This document shows, piece by piece, positions 54,655-63,869 of a DNA stretch of 64,000 nucleotides. The position numbers and the translations under genes are program-made. The DNA lies in the NCBI GenBank assembly GCA_022360015.1, contig JAKSDQ010000153.1, positions 1 through 64,000 of the forward strand, given 5' to 3'. Position 1 is the stretch's first letter, and the number at the start of each line of letters is the position of its first letter. The notes beneath the pieces are model-generated. The model was given only the letters and a program-made list of their open reading frames with translations. It made no database searches and had not been told where the DNA came from. The stretch comes from Cytophagales bacterium. GTDB taxonomy: Bacteria > Bacteroidota > Bacteroidia > Cytophagales > Cyclobacteriaceae.

Positions 54655-55818
54655 TTAAGGTATCAGATGATCGGGCAAATCCTTCACATTTTCACACCCG
54701 AGCTGTTCCATCACCTGTTTAAATTGTGTTTTAAAAAGGTTAATGACCTGGTGCCCTCCTTGGGTACCTAATGCGCCCGTGCCATACATAAACGGCCTTC
54801 CCATAAAGGTCAGCCTGGCACCGCTGGCCAGGCACCGGGCGATATCGGGGCCTGATCTGATACCGCCATCCATCATTATTGTAATTTTATCGCCATACTT
54901 ATCCGCCAGGCGTTTTAATGGCTTAACGGTGGACTCTCCCGCATCTAATTGCCTCCCTCCGTGATTGGATACGATGATGCCATCAGCGCCACAGGCTATC
55001 GCTTTTTCCATATCATGTTCGTTGACAATACCTTTAATCACCAGCTTACCTTTCCAGAGATCCCGCAATGCTTTTATCTTTTGCTCACTGAGTCTTCCAT
55101 CGAAGGTGTCATTCATAAATTTGCCTAATTGACGAAGGTTTAGGTGCTTAGGCATATAAGGTTTAAGCGTGGCAAAATTGGGTTGTCCGTAGTAAAGGGT
55201 TTGCATGGCCCAAACAGGCTTGGCTATGATTTGAAGAATATTTCTTAACGACATTTTTGGCGGCATGGCAAGCCCGTTTCGAACATCTTTGTAGCGGATA
55301 CCAAAACTCGGTGTATCAGCCAGGGCTACCAATACCTGGCAGCCGGCCCTTTCTGCCCTGAGCAACACATCGTCTCTTACTTTGTCTTCAGCCGGATGGT
55401 AAAGTTGAAACCAGAATTTTCCTCCTGTGATATCTCCGATGCGTTCAATACTAGTGGTGGTGACTGTGCTCAAAATAAATGGTATGTTATGTTCTGCGGC
55501 TGCTTTCGCCAATATTTCAGGGGAATTAGGCCATATCAATCCTTGCAAGCCGATAGGCGAAATACCAAACGGGGCATCATATTCATGGTCAAACAACTTT
55601 GTATCGGTCTTGCAAGAATCAAACGCTTTCAGGTACTCAGGCATCAATGTTATCTCCTGTATATCGGATTTGTTTCTGGCGAGATTGATCTCTTCGTTGG
55701 CCCCTCCGATCAGGTATTCAAAAGCAAATTTCGGGATTCGCTTTGAAGCTTTTGTTTTCAAATCATTCACGGAAGGATACCTTGTATCTATTAACGGATT
55801 GCTTTTTTGTTTACTCAT
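54655..55818 (-). CDS. FMN-dependent alpha-hydroxy-acid dehydrogenase (L-lactate dehydrogenase-like)
   Basis: Cytoplasmic or membrane-associated flavoenzyme, about 387 residues, that oxidises an L-2-hydroxy acid such as L-lactate to its keto acid. Family signatures are FEYLIGGANEEINLARNKSD (N-terminal helix), FGISPIGLQGLIWP, the active-site block IIVSNHGGRQLDAGES with the catalytic His and the Arg that binds carboxylate, and IMMDGGIRSGPDIARCLASG for phosphate binding. The ATG at 55818 is preferred over TTG 55833. L-lactate is an end product of the non-phosphorylating L-fucose pathway, which would explain its place beside an SDR and fucosidases; this link is inferred. Confidence 0.9.
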   Translation of the reverse strand: MSKQKSNPLIDTRYPSVNDLKTKASKRIPKFAFEYLIGGANEEINLARNKSDIQEITLMPEYLKAFDSCKTDTKLFDHEYDAPFGISPIGLQGLIWPNSPEILAKAAAEHNIPFILSTVTTTSIERIGDITGGKFWFQLYHPAEDKVRDDVLLRAERAGCQVLVALADTPSFGIRYKDVRNGLAMPPKMSLRNILQIIAKPVWAMQTLYYGQPNFATLKPYMPKHLNLRQLGKFMNDTFDGRLSEQKIKALRDLWKGKLVIKGIVNEHDMEKAIACGADGIIVSNHGGRQLDAGESTVKPLKRLADKYGDKITIMMDGGIRSGPDIARCLASGARLTFMGRPFMYGTGALGTQGGHQVINLFKTQFKQVMEQLGCENVKDLPDHLIP

Positions 55819-55900
55819 AACTAAAAGTAGCAAAATATATTGATTGCCTTGTTACAATTCTTTTCATTGAGATTTAATTTTTCAGGCCCATAGCCAGCTA

Positions 55901-56653
55901 TCAAGTAGCCAGAAATCCGCCGTCGATGATAAAATAGCTTCCTGTTACCCAGGAGGCAGTATCACTTAGCAGATACAATACGGCATTGGCAATATCCCCT
56001 GGTGTACCCAGTCTCTTGAGCGGTAACCTTTGCGCTGTTTGCGCTAAAATTTCAGTGGGATTCTCAAAGGCTTGTACCGAACTATCCAGCAGTGGTGTTT
56101 TTACCTGGGCCGGACAAATGAGATTAATTCTTATTTCCGGTCCATAATCCAACGCAACTTGCCTGACCAATGCCGGTAAGGCCCCTTTGGAGGCAGTGTA
56201 GGCAGGGTGATTGGGAAAACCGTGAAATGCTGCGATCGAACCTATAATTACAATACTGCCCCCACCGTGCTTTTGCATCGCAGGAATACCATATTTCAGC
56301 AGGTAAAACACCGCATGGAGATTAGTCGCCATTGTGTCATGCCAATCCTCAATTGCCAACATGTCAATTTTCCCTATCCCAAGCTTTCCTGCCGAAAGCA
56401 CCATCATGTTCAATGCACCATAGTGGGCCAGCGCCTCTTCCACCAGTTGAAAATTAGTTTCAGCGTTTTTGACATCACCTGCCACAAAATGTGCCTGACC
56501 GGACAATTCATTCATCAGTTTGTGCCCTTTTTCCGAATCCCTGCCATTAATTATCAACCGGGCTCCTTCGTTGCTCAGCGCCTGCACAATGCCTCGCCCA
56601 ATACCGCTGGTACCACCGGTTACAAGAGCCACTTTATCTTTTATTCCATACAT
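55901..56653 (-). CDS. SDR-family NAD(P)-dependent dehydrogenase
   Basis: Classical short-chain dehydrogenase, 250 residues. The cofactor motif TGGTSGIGRG is at residues 12-21. The catalytic set is Asn111, Ser139, Tyr152 and Lys156 (YTASK). The C-terminal end ASWVTGSYFIIDGGFLAT is standard for the family. The usual NNAG motif is changed to LSAG. Near fucosidases, L-fucose dehydrogenase or 2-keto-3-deoxy-fuconate dehydrogenase are candidate roles, but the family is too broad to assign a substrate. A degraded copy of its 3' end may lie at 60637-60740. Confidence 0.88.
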   Translation of the reverse strand: MYGIKDKVALVTGGTSGIGRGIVQALSNEGARLIINGRDSEKGHKLMNELSGQAHFVAGDVKNAETNFQLVEEALAHYGALNMMVLSAGKLGIGKIDMLAIEDWHDTMATNLHAVFYLLKYGIPAMQKHGGGSIVIIGSIAAFHGFPNHPAYTASKGALPALVRQVALDYGPEIRINLICPAQVKTPLLDSSVQAFENPTEILAQTAQRLPLKRLGTPGDIANAVLYLLSDTASWVTGSYFIIDGGFLAT

Positions 56654-56740
56654 TTTTATATCATAATTGTGTTATTACTTCAATGTAGCCACAAAAATGC
56701 GCTACCGGTTTTCTGTCTTGTATATAACCAAAAAGCCACA

Positions 56741-59068
56741 CTAATCAGCTTGAAGTTTTCTCAAGTTGGCATCAAGAAATATGGCATCGCCTTTGGCAAG
56801 TTCATAGGTCACCACTTTGGCACCGTAACGTACCTTTACCGGATTTCCCAGTCGTGAGACGATCCTGCTATCTTTCAGCCTTCCGTTTTCCCAGGTTATG
56901 TTCACTTCAAAACCTCCTCTGGCCATCAGACCTGTGATTTTTCCGGAAGGCAAAGCGCCGGGAAGGGCCGGTAACAGATGCACTTCCCCTGCGTGTGATT
57001 GTAACAGCATTTCTGCAATGGCTGCCGTAGCACCATAATTCCCGTCAATTTGAAATGGCGGATGGTTATCGAACATATTGGGGAGTGTCGATTTTGCCCA
57101 AAGCGCATTGAGGTTCTCCCATACTTTCTCACCATCCATTAAACGGGCATAGAAATTCAACATCCATGCGCGGCTCCAGCCCGTATGACCACCGCCATGT
57201 GCCAATCTGTACTCCAGCACCTTTTCAGCAGCCTTCATGTATTCCGGGCTGTTATTCCAATTGTACTCATTGGAAGGATAAAGTCCATAAAGATGAGAGA
57301 TATGCCTGTGACCTGGTAAAGCCTCCTGTAACCGCTCATCTGACCACTCGAGTATACGGCCATCATGACCAATCATGGCCGGGGTTAAATTGTCGAGCTG
57401 AGATTGAAGTTTTTTGCGAAATGCTGCGTCTGTGTTTAATATTTCAGCAGCTTTAATACAACCGTTAAAAAGATGACGGACGATCTGCAGGTCCATAGCC
57501 GGCCCCATGGTTACTGACGACCGTTGACCATCGGGTGCGATAAATACATTTTCCGGAGACATGGAAGGACCTGTTACAAGCTTTCCGGTTTCAGGGTGTT
57601 TAACAAGAAAGTCCGACAGGAAAAGTGCCGCTTCGCGCATTACCGGGTATCCATAGGATCTGAGAAAATCCAGGTCTTCGGTAAAAAGATAATGCTCCCA
57701 AATATGGGTGGCCGCCCAGGCAGCCCCCATAGGCCATAATCCATATTGTGGCTTGCCGAAGGAAGTAGTAAAATGCCAAACATCAGTGGTATGATGGGCT
57801 GTAAATCCTCTGACGCCATAAATTTCCCTGGCACTTTTTCTGCCATTTTCCCTGAGCCTTCCAATAAACTCGAGAAAAGGAATGTGCAACTCCGACAAAT
57901 TGGTAAGCTCAGATGGCCAGTAATTCATCTGGATGTTGATATTGATATGGTAATCCGAATTCCATGGTGGATTCAGGCCGTCTGCCCAGATCCCCTGGAG
58001 ATTTGAGGGCAATGTGCCCGGGCGTGAACTACTTATGAGCAAGTAGCGGCCAAATTGAAAATAAAGTGCTGTCAAGGACGGGTCGTAAACGCCCCTTTTT
58101 TGTGCGTCGATCCTTTCATCGGTGGCAAACCCAACAGCCTCAGACACCGGCAATTCCAAATCAACGCGGTTAAAATATCGCTGGTAGTCGGTAATATGAT
58201 CTTTAAGGATTTCTTCATATTGCCTGCCATTCAAATGGCTTTGATACTCATCACAAAGTTGTTCCGGATTTCCTCCAAAATAGTCCGTGCCGGCCACCAA
58301 CCTAATTTCCATACTATTGGCATTATTCACCACCAGCTTTTTATTTTCAATACTTACCGTTCCTCCCTCGGTAAAGACGGTAACCCTGGTTTCAAACTTC
58401 ACTCCTTTTCCATCACTAAGGTGATGTGTCATCACCAGCATCCTACCCGCAACCTTTACCACTTCTCCTTCTCCGGGACGGGTAAGCTCAAGGCTGCAGG
58501 TAATCTGGCCCGGTTGACTGGCAGTGGCTCGCATAACGATTGCCTGATCAACGGCTGTTGAAAAAACCTCCCTGGTGTGCCATGCTTTCCCGGTCTTAAA
58601 CCGCGTCAGCACAGTGGCGTCATAAAGATCGAGCTCCCTGCGATAATCGGTATAATGATCGATGCCTTCGAAGTCCATATAAAGATCACCAAGGGTCTGA
58701 TAAGTATTGGTGCCGGATGGAAGTCTCTCACTCATAAGTTTTTCAACTGCCATTTTTTCAGCTTCCTGGTATTTGCCCTGAAACAGAAGGCTTCTTATCC
58801 GATCCACATGCTTGTGTCCCCCCTTTTTGTCCCGGTATTCATCACTTTTACTCCAGATGCTCTCCTCATTAAGCTGAAGACGCTCCTGCCCAACTCTGCC
58901 AAATACCATAGCGCCCCATCTGCCATTGCCTATCGGAAGCGCTTCGTTCCAGTTGGCAGCCGGACGCTTAAACCATAGCTTAAGGCTGTCAGCAGGTGTG
59001 GCGAAAGTGCTGCCGGTAATGACAAGCAAGAAACAAAAAATGCAAATGAAGGTTAAAGTCTTTTTCAT
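56741..59068 (-). CDS. Inverting alpha-L-fucosidase, GH95
   Basis: Secreted GH95 enzyme, 775 residues, with a signal peptide ([17 protein letters not shown]). It opens with [20 protein letters not shown] and [20 protein letters not shown], the hallmark N-terminal region. The (alpha/alpha)6 catalytic domain includes [18 protein letters not shown] (active-site Asn residues), [10 protein letters not shown] (probable general-acid Glu), [17 protein letters not shown] and [18 protein letters not shown] (Asp involved in catalysis). GH95 typically removes alpha-1,2-linked L-fucose from galactosides. The length matches complete family members. Upstream there are two conserved sequence blocks that suggest regulation by the adjacent AraC protein. 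Confidence 0.94.
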   Translation of the reverse strand: MKKTLTFICIFCFLLVITGSTFATPADSLKLWFKRPAANWNEALPIGNGRWGAMVFGRVGQERLQLNEESIWSKSDEYRDKKGGHKHVDRIRSLLFQGKYQEAEKMAVEKLMSERLPSGTNTYQTLGDLYMDFEGIDHYTDYRRELDLYDATVLTRFKTGKAWHTREVFSTAVDQAIVMRATASQPGQITCSLELTRPGEGEVVKVAGRMLVMTHHLSDGKGVKFETRVTVFTEGGTVSIENKKLVVNNANSMEIRLVAGTDYFGGNPEQLCDEYQSHLNGRQYEEILKDHITDYQRYFNRVDLELPVSEAVGFATDERIDAQKRGVYDPSLTALYFQFGRYLLISSSRPGTLPSNLQGIWADGLNPPWNSDYHININIQMNYWPSELTNLSELHIPFLEFIGRLRENGRKSAREIYGVRGFTAHHTTDVWHFTTSFGKPQYGLWPMGAAWAATHIWEHYLFTEDLDFLRSYGYPVMREAALFLSDFLVKHPETGKLVTGPSMSPENVFIAPDGQRSSVTMGPAMDLQIVRHLFNGCIKAAEILNTDAAFRKKLQSQLDNLTPAMIGHDGRILEWSDERLQEALPGHRHISHLYGLYPSNEYNWNNSPEYMKAAEKVLEYRLAHGGGHTGWSRAWMLNFYARLMDGEKVWENLNALWAKSTLPNMFDNHPPFQIDGNYGATAAIAEMLLQSHAGEVHLLPALPGALPSGKITGLMARGGFEVNITWENGRLKDSRIVSRLGNPVKVRYGAKVVTYELAKGDAIFLDANLRKLQAD

Positions 59069-59124
59069 AGTAAAGCGCTTGTGTGGAAAAAATATCTCAC
59101 TAATGTATTAAAAATGTAGAAAAA

Positions 59125-59172
59125 TTACTTCCTCCTAATTCGCGTATGATAGTATTCGATTTGCCTAAGTGG
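59125..59172 (-). promoter_or_regulatory. Shared upstream element, copy 3 (GH95)
   Basis: Plus-strand ACTTCCTCCTAATTCGCG, then ATGATAGTATTCGATTTGCC and TAAG. It aligns without gaps to the elements upstream of sigma C and sigma D, sharing CTTCCT and TA.T..ATTTGCC. It ends 56 bp before the GH95 ATG and touches the repeat at 59173-59199. Confidence 0.4.
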
Positions 59173-59199
59173 CATAGGCTGTCGATAAAGCGCAACACT
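59173..59199 (-). promoter_or_regulatory. AraC-type operator candidate upstream of GH95
   Basis: Plus-strand CATAGGCTGTCGATAAA followed by CGCAACACT. Nearly the same sequence lies at 60156-60185 upstream of the AraC gene. It is 105-131 bp before the GH95 start and just past the end of the AraC gene. Confidence 0.45.
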
Positions 59200-59222
59200 T
59201 CGGATAAGGTGAACAGCCGCCA

Positions 59223-60095
59223 TCAAACAATCGCGGCATACTTATTCCTATAGCCGGAAGGAGACAAACCCATGATTTCTTTGAATTGCCTGTTGAAGTT
59301 TGAGATATTTTTAAAGCCGCTTTCGAAGCATATTTCCGAAATATTAAACTGCCGTTCCAGCAATAGTTTACAAGCGTAGCCAATACGAAATTCATTGATG
59401 TACAAGGTTAATGTTTTATTATGTACCTTTCGAAAATAACGGCAAAATGATGATTTATTCATATTGGTCAGCGATGCGATTTTGTCCAGGGAGATTTCTT
59501 CCTTGAAGTTATCGATGATGTATTCATAAACAATATCCATCCTTTTATTCTCCCCTTTTCCGAAGGCATTGATAAAACCGGGACTACAAAGGGGTTGGCA
59601 CGTATCGGCAGCACTTAATGACTTCAGTATGTTAATTAACTCCATCACCCTTTGAAAGTTATCCATTTCAAGCATCTTATGAAGCCTTTGCCTGATTTTT
59701 GTTTTTATAGATCCCTGAAATTCAATACCATAACTTGCTCTTACCAGTAAATCGTTCACAGATTTCATCTCAGGTATCTGAAAAAAATCAGTACCGGCAA
59801 AGTTACGGTCGAAATGCACTACCAGTGCCCGGGCTTCTAAGGTGGAGGACTTCCTGAAGTATGCATGGTCGTTCAACCAAAGGTGGGGTACATGCTCACC
59901 AATCAAAATCAAATCATCCGGTTGGAACTTTTTAATACTGTCTCCGATAAACCTGGTCCCCGAACTGGCGACTATAGAGACTAATTCTATCTCAGCATGA
60001 TAGTGCCAAACTTTTAAAAAATGGGGGTAACAATGTTCTTCTACATTAATAGACTTATACAGATGTGTACTTCGATCAATAAACTTAGGTTTCAT
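59223..60095 (-). CDS. AraC-family transcriptional regulator
   Basis: DNA-binding regulator, 290 residues. An N-terminal cupin-type sensor domain (about 1-170) has FKVWHYHAEIELVSIVASSG in two parts and FQPDDLILIGEHVPHLWLND. The C-terminal double-HTH AraC domain has ISLDKIASLTNMNKSSFCRY and FNISEICFESGFKNISNFNR, ending GLSPSGYRNKY. Its position upstream of GH95-SDR-dehydrogenase suggests control of that group in response to fucose or an oligosaccharide. A repeat shared between its own upstream region and that of GH95 suggests autoregulation. Confidence 0.92.
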   Translation of the reverse strand: MKPKFIDRSTHLYKSINVEEHCYPHFLKVWHYHAEIELVSIVASSGTRFIGDSIKKFQPDDLILIGEHVPHLWLNDHAYFRKSSTLEARALVVHFDRNFAGTDFFQIPEMKSVNDLLVRASYGIEFQGSIKTKIRQRLHKMLEMDNFQRVMELINILKSLSAADTCQPLCSPGFINAFGKGENKRMDIVYEYIIDNFKEEISLDKIASLTNMNKSSFCRYFRKVHNKTLTLYINEFRIGYACKLLLERQFNISEICFESGFKNISNFNRQFKEIMGLSPSGYRNKYAAIV

Positions 60096-60155
60096 ATAGT
60101 AAATTTGCCAATTAAATTGCGGTTTATAAAATTATGCAAACAAACTATCGGATTC

Positions 60156-60185
60156 CATAGGCTTGTCGATAAAAATCTAACACTA
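60156..60185 (-). promoter_or_regulatory. AraC-type operator candidate upstream of the AraC gene
   Basis: Plus-strand CATAGGCTTGTCGATAAAA followed by TCTAACACT, 61-90 bp before the AraC start. It matches 59173-59199 upstream of GH95 in the same orientation. Confidence 0.45.
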
Positions 60186-60636
60186 TTTTTTTTATCTATC
60201 CGGATTTGGCCCTAAAGAATTTTTTGTTCAGCCGGTAATAGTAATATACGGCAATACATGCACCGGGTCTGACTTCCAGTAAGATCGGGGATTCAACACA
60301 CAACATCAGAAAAACAACCCGGCAATAAACCGGGAAAAAATATGTTTACCGCTTTTCATGATCAAAATCGGAGGTATTTAAAGTGAAAGAAGAACTTACC
60401 GGATCGCTTGCAGTGCGGCTCGCATGAACGATGATTACGAACTTATACCGGTCAGCTTCCGATTCTTATGATCACTTCATAGTCAACTACAATACGATAA
60501 TGAGCTACCATTGGCCATTTGTAGCCCTTGCAGACTACTAAAAATGTAGTTTTGCTTAAATAAATGCCTGATAGCATACTTAAAACACCTAGCCTGTCCG
60601 ATAACAAGTGGCAGCATGACAAATTCTGGGCTTATT

Positions 60637-60740
60637 AGAGCTAGCTATCAAGTATATGACAAATTGAAAAAATACCGTCGATGACAAAAAAACATGTAAT
60701 AAACCTGTTAAGGTGCTATCACTTACCTCTTGTCATTAGC
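60637..60740 (-). pseudogene. Probable degraded copy of the SDR gene 3' end
   Basis: The minus strand contains AAGTGATA, AACAGG, CATCGACGG and ACTTGATAGCTAGC in the same order and similar spacing as the last ~75 bp of the SDR gene (AAGTGATACT, AACAGG, CATCGACGG, ACTTGATAGCTGGC). The reading frame is destroyed. The interval from 60186 to here has no gene; it holds one small stem (CCCGG/CCGGG near 60328-60345). Confidence 0.45.
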
Positions 60741-60786
60741 TAAGACATATGAGGGAAAATCCCGAATCCCGAAAATATCCCAGGGT

Positions 60787-61062
60787 TTAAACTTTCTCTA
60801 TCCGCTTTATTCTGGCTCGCTTTCTCTTAACCCTGATGCCGTTTTCCTCAGCAAATTTTTTTACTATCTGCTGGATGTCATCCCGCATAAATTGTGGATA
60901 GGCATTTACCTTGTAGGTTCTGCTACCCTGTGTTTCATCCACCTTCTGGTATCGAATGTCTTTCTCCTTGGCAAAAGCTACTATCTGATGACCCAGTTTA
61001 GAGAGTTGTTCCTGTGATAATTTCAGGCCTAAAAATTGTACCGTTTTGTGCAGGGTGATCAT
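60787..61062 (-). CDS. Small basic hypothetical protein
   Basis: About 91 residues; I do not recognise the family. It starts MITLHKTVQFLGLKLSQEQL, contains a helical region (YPQFMRDDIQQIVKKFAEEN) and ends in a strongly basic tail (RVKRKRARIKRIEKV) that could bind nucleic acid. There is no signal peptide or membrane segment. The ATG at 61062 is preferred over TTG 61068. It is divergent from fur, with a 462-bp gap that carries both promoters. Codon use and composition look like a real gene; function is unknown. Confidence 0.6.
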   Translation of the reverse strand: MITLHKTVQFLGLKLSQEQLSKLGHQIVAFAKEKDIRYQKVDETQGSRTYKVNAYPQFMRDDIQQIVKKFAEENGIRVKRKRARIKRIEKV

Positions 61063-61524
61063 TGTCAATAAATTTTATTCATTAATCCTTAATAATTACT
61101 TGAAGTCGTAGGCAATATAATACATGTCATTTGAAGTATCAATTTCTGCGCAGTAATCAGCCTGTTAATTTACTATCCTTGAACGAGTTTTTAACATAAA
61201 AGGCGAAAAACATTTTGAAAATATTACTTCCCGGTTTCCAAAGGGTTTTAAATAAATTCACAAAATGCAAGTGACACAACAAATTATCAAAACCACTTAG
61301 TGTTTAATGTGACGTGTTTCTTACCTCCATAAGATCAACGTAAATATAAAAATTATGTTTACAACATTTTTTATTTTCTCCGGGTATTCAATTGAATGGC
61401 TATAATTCATAATTATTTGTAATAGTTCTAAATAACCTTGGTTCTACTGTGGCAATTATTTAATTTCACACTGGAAAGTTAGTGAATAACTCGATGACTA
61501 ATTTGGAACTAAATCTTTAAGGAT
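61063..61524. other. Divergent intergenic region upstream of fur
   Basis: AT-rich and non-coding. TATAATTCATAATTATTTG at 61401-61419 resembles an AT-rich PerR/Fur box and could be a self-binding site, with low certainty. No clear Bacteroidota promoter (TTTG, about 19 bp, TAnnTTTG) was found by eye. Confidence 0.25.
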
Positions 61525-62007
61525 ATGGCTTTACCTCCTAATTATGCGGATATAAAAGAGAAATTTACACAATATCTAGGTACGAAAGGATTGCGTAAGA
61601 CACCGGAACGGTATGCTATTTTGGAAGAAATATACAGCAATGACGGGCATTTTGATGTGGAATCATTGTATGTAAACATGAAAAACAAAAATTACCGGGT
61701 GAGCAGGGCCACTGTGTATAATACCCTGGATCTGTTACTGGATTGCAGCCTGGTAACCAGGCATCAATTTGGTCAGAATCTTTCTTTGTACGAAAAATCT
61801 TATGCTTACCGGCAGCACGATCATGTGATTTGTACAAAAACAAATCAAATTTTTGAATTTTGTGATCCACGGATACAGGCCATTCAAAAATTGGTGGAAG
61901 AGACTTTTGACTTTACTGTAGTAAGTCATACCCTGTATTTTTACGGCTATTGCAATAGTGCAAAAGAAAAACAGCCCGAAAAACAACTAAAAACGGTGAA
62001 AACTTAA
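61525..62007 (+). CDS. Fur-family metal or peroxide-responsive transcriptional regulator
   Basis: Regulator of 160 residues, the only complete plus-strand gene. The winged-helix DNA-binding domain has [40 protein letters not shown] and NTLDLLLDC. The dimerisation domain has [20 protein letters not shown] with the His-Asp-His metal-binding stretch. The structural CxxC pairs of many Fur and PerR proteins are absent (CTKT, and a lone Cys in [10 protein letters not shown]), so it lacks the Cys4 zinc site. Whether it senses iron, zinc or peroxide cannot be decided. It converges on the aminopeptidase gene with 19 bp between their ends. Confidence 0.9.
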   Translation: MALPPNYADIKEKFTQYLGTKGLRKTPERYAILEEIYSNDGHFDVESLYVNMKNKNYRVSRATVYNTLDLLLDCSLVTRHQFGQNLSLYEKSYAYRQHDHVICTKTNQIFEFCDPRIQAIQKLVEETFDFTVVSHTLYFYGYCNSAKEKQPEKQLKTVKT

Positions 62008-62026
62008 CAGGGCTTTGGCTGTTGGA

Positions 62027-63658
62027 TCAATAACATCTCATACTGCCGATATAGAAATTCCGGTCCGGTGCTATTTCCGGATCATTAGATACTGCCGCTA
62101 CAGTCGACCATTGGGTAGACGGGCTGATCCATTTTTCTTTCTCATCAATCCATACCTTCACCGGCATTGCAAAGTTCCCGACAACATTACTCCATCGCGC
62201 AAACAACTGGCCATCCTTTACAAAATACTCCAGTATCGGGGTTTGGGTGGTTCTAAGGTATTGGTCAAAAAAGCCATCGAGCGGCCTTCCTATCTGCTGG
62301 CCGAGATAGGCTTCAATTTGTTGCGTTGTCACTGTCTGGTGATAAAACTGCTCATTTAACCCCCTCAAAATTTGCCTCCACTTTTTGTCATTATTTACAA
62401 TTTGTCTTAGTGTGTGCAAGATATTGCCCCCTTTATAATACATATCTGATGATCCTGCATGATTGACATGGTACACGCCAATTATAGGCCTGTCATTTTG
62501 AATTCTTTTTCTCGTACCAATGACATAATCCGCCCCGGCCTGCTTACCATAATAATATTCGACGAACAGGTTTTCCGAATAATTGGTAAAACTTTCGTGA
62601 ATCCACATATCGGCGATGTCTTTATAGGTAATATTATTGGCAAACCACTCATGCCCTGACTCATGCACAATGATAAAGTCAAATTTCAAACCCCACCCCG
62701 TTTGGCTCAGGTCCTCTCCCCTGTAACCATTTCGATAGTCATTTCCATAGGTTACGGAACTTTGGTGCTCCATCCCAAGATAGGGGGCTTCAACCAATTT
62801 ATAACTATCTTCATAAAAAGGATAGGGACCGAACCAATGCTCAAATGCCTTTAACATCCGCGGCACTTCAGCAAATTGCTTCCGGGCTTTTTTGAGATGA
62901 TCGCGCAATACATAATAGTCGATATCCAATTCGCCCTTTTCACCTGAATACTTTTCGCCAAAATGTACATAGTCTCCTATATTGATATTGACGCCATAGT
63001 TATTAATAGGATTAGACACATACCAATGAAATGTTTTGGTGTTATCACTAAGGGTTTCGACTTTTCTCAGCCTGCCATTAGAGACATTGATCAAGTTGGC
63101 CGGAACGTTGACGCTGATCAACATACTATCCGGTTCATCGTACATATGATCCTTACACGGCCACCATACACTTGCTCCGATTCCCTGACAGGAAGAAGCT
63201 ACAAAAGGCAACCCGCGTTTATCCTGCCTCCACGTAATTCCCCCATCCCAGGGCGGTCTGACCGCCACCTTCGGTACACCCCCATAGTGTAATTCAATCG
63301 ATTTAACGGCACCTGCCACCTGTGGCGCTGCCAATTGGATAAAATGGGCATTACCATCATGTATAATCTCCAGCGCTTTGCCATTTTGTATGGCCTTCGT
63401 GAGCTGTAAAGGAGACTGAAGGTCAATCTGCAACAGGTCGCCACTTTTTAATACCTTGTAATGAACCGTGTTGGTTCCATGGATGGTCTTTTCCGCAGGA
63501 TCTACTTTAATGTCCAGGTGATAATAGGTCAGATCCCACCACGCCCGCTCCGGCGTGATGCTTCCCCGTAAGGTATCTTGTCTTGTAAAATCTGTATTCT
63601 GAGAGAATGTCTGAAAAACGACTAAAGCCGAAAATAGCAGGATGGTAAGATGTTTCAT
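62027..63658 (-). CDS. Secreted M1-family metallopeptidase
   Basis: Zinc aminopeptidase-type enzyme, 543 residues, with a signal peptide (MKHLTILLFSALVVFQTFSQ). The N-terminal beta domain includes YYHLDIKVDPAEKTIHGTNT. The catalytic domain has the exopeptidase-motif variant GMEHQSSVTYG in place of GxMEN, the zinc motif HESGH at 332-336 and the third ligand Glu355 in WIHESF (HExxH-18-E). It lacks the long C-terminal helical domain, as many Bacteroidota secreted M1 enzymes do. It would trim peptides in the periplasm or outside the cell. Confidence 0.92.
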   Translation of the reverse strand: MKHLTILLFSALVVFQTFSQNTDFTRQDTLRGSITPERAWWDLTYYHLDIKVDPAEKTIHGTNTVHYKVLKSGDLLQIDLQSPLQLTKAIQNGKALEIIHDGNAHFIQLAAPQVAGAVKSIELHYGGVPKVAVRPPWDGGITWRQDKRGLPFVASSCQGIGASVWWPCKDHMYDEPDSMLISVNVPANLINVSNGRLRKVETLSDNTKTFHWYVSNPINNYGVNINIGDYVHFGEKYSGEKGELDIDYYVLRDHLKKARKQFAEVPRMLKAFEHWFGPYPFYEDSYKLVEAPYLGMEHQSSVTYGNDYRNGYRGEDLSQTGWGLKFDFIIVHESGHEWFANNITYKDIADMWIHESFTNYSENLFVEYYYGKQAGADYVIGTRKRIQNDRPIIGVYHVNHAGSSDMYYKGGNILHTLRQIVNNDKKWRQILRGLNEQFYHQTVTTQQIEAYLGQQIGRPLDGFFDQYLRTTQTPILEYFVKDGQLFARWSNVVGNFAMPVKVWIDEKEKWISPSTQWSTVAAVSNDPEIAPDRNFYIGSMRCY

Positions 63659-63869
63659 CTAAAAATCAAATTTTGTGAAAAATATCCGCAATATATCAAA
63701 TATTTTCCTTAGCCAGTCATAGTATGGCTCAAAGCCATATTAGCACTCAAACGACCGGGTATCCCCAACTACTATCCTAAATTTTTTCAAAAAAAACACA
63801 AGCTGCGCAAGTTTTTATAACCAATGACATCAAAACAGGAAACAAGTATTCACAGTTAAAAAGTATAGT

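Noticed and set aside
56207-56857. A 216-codon plus-strand frame across SDR and GH95 gene ends
   Set aside because: Antisense to two well-supported genes, with no recognisable motif.
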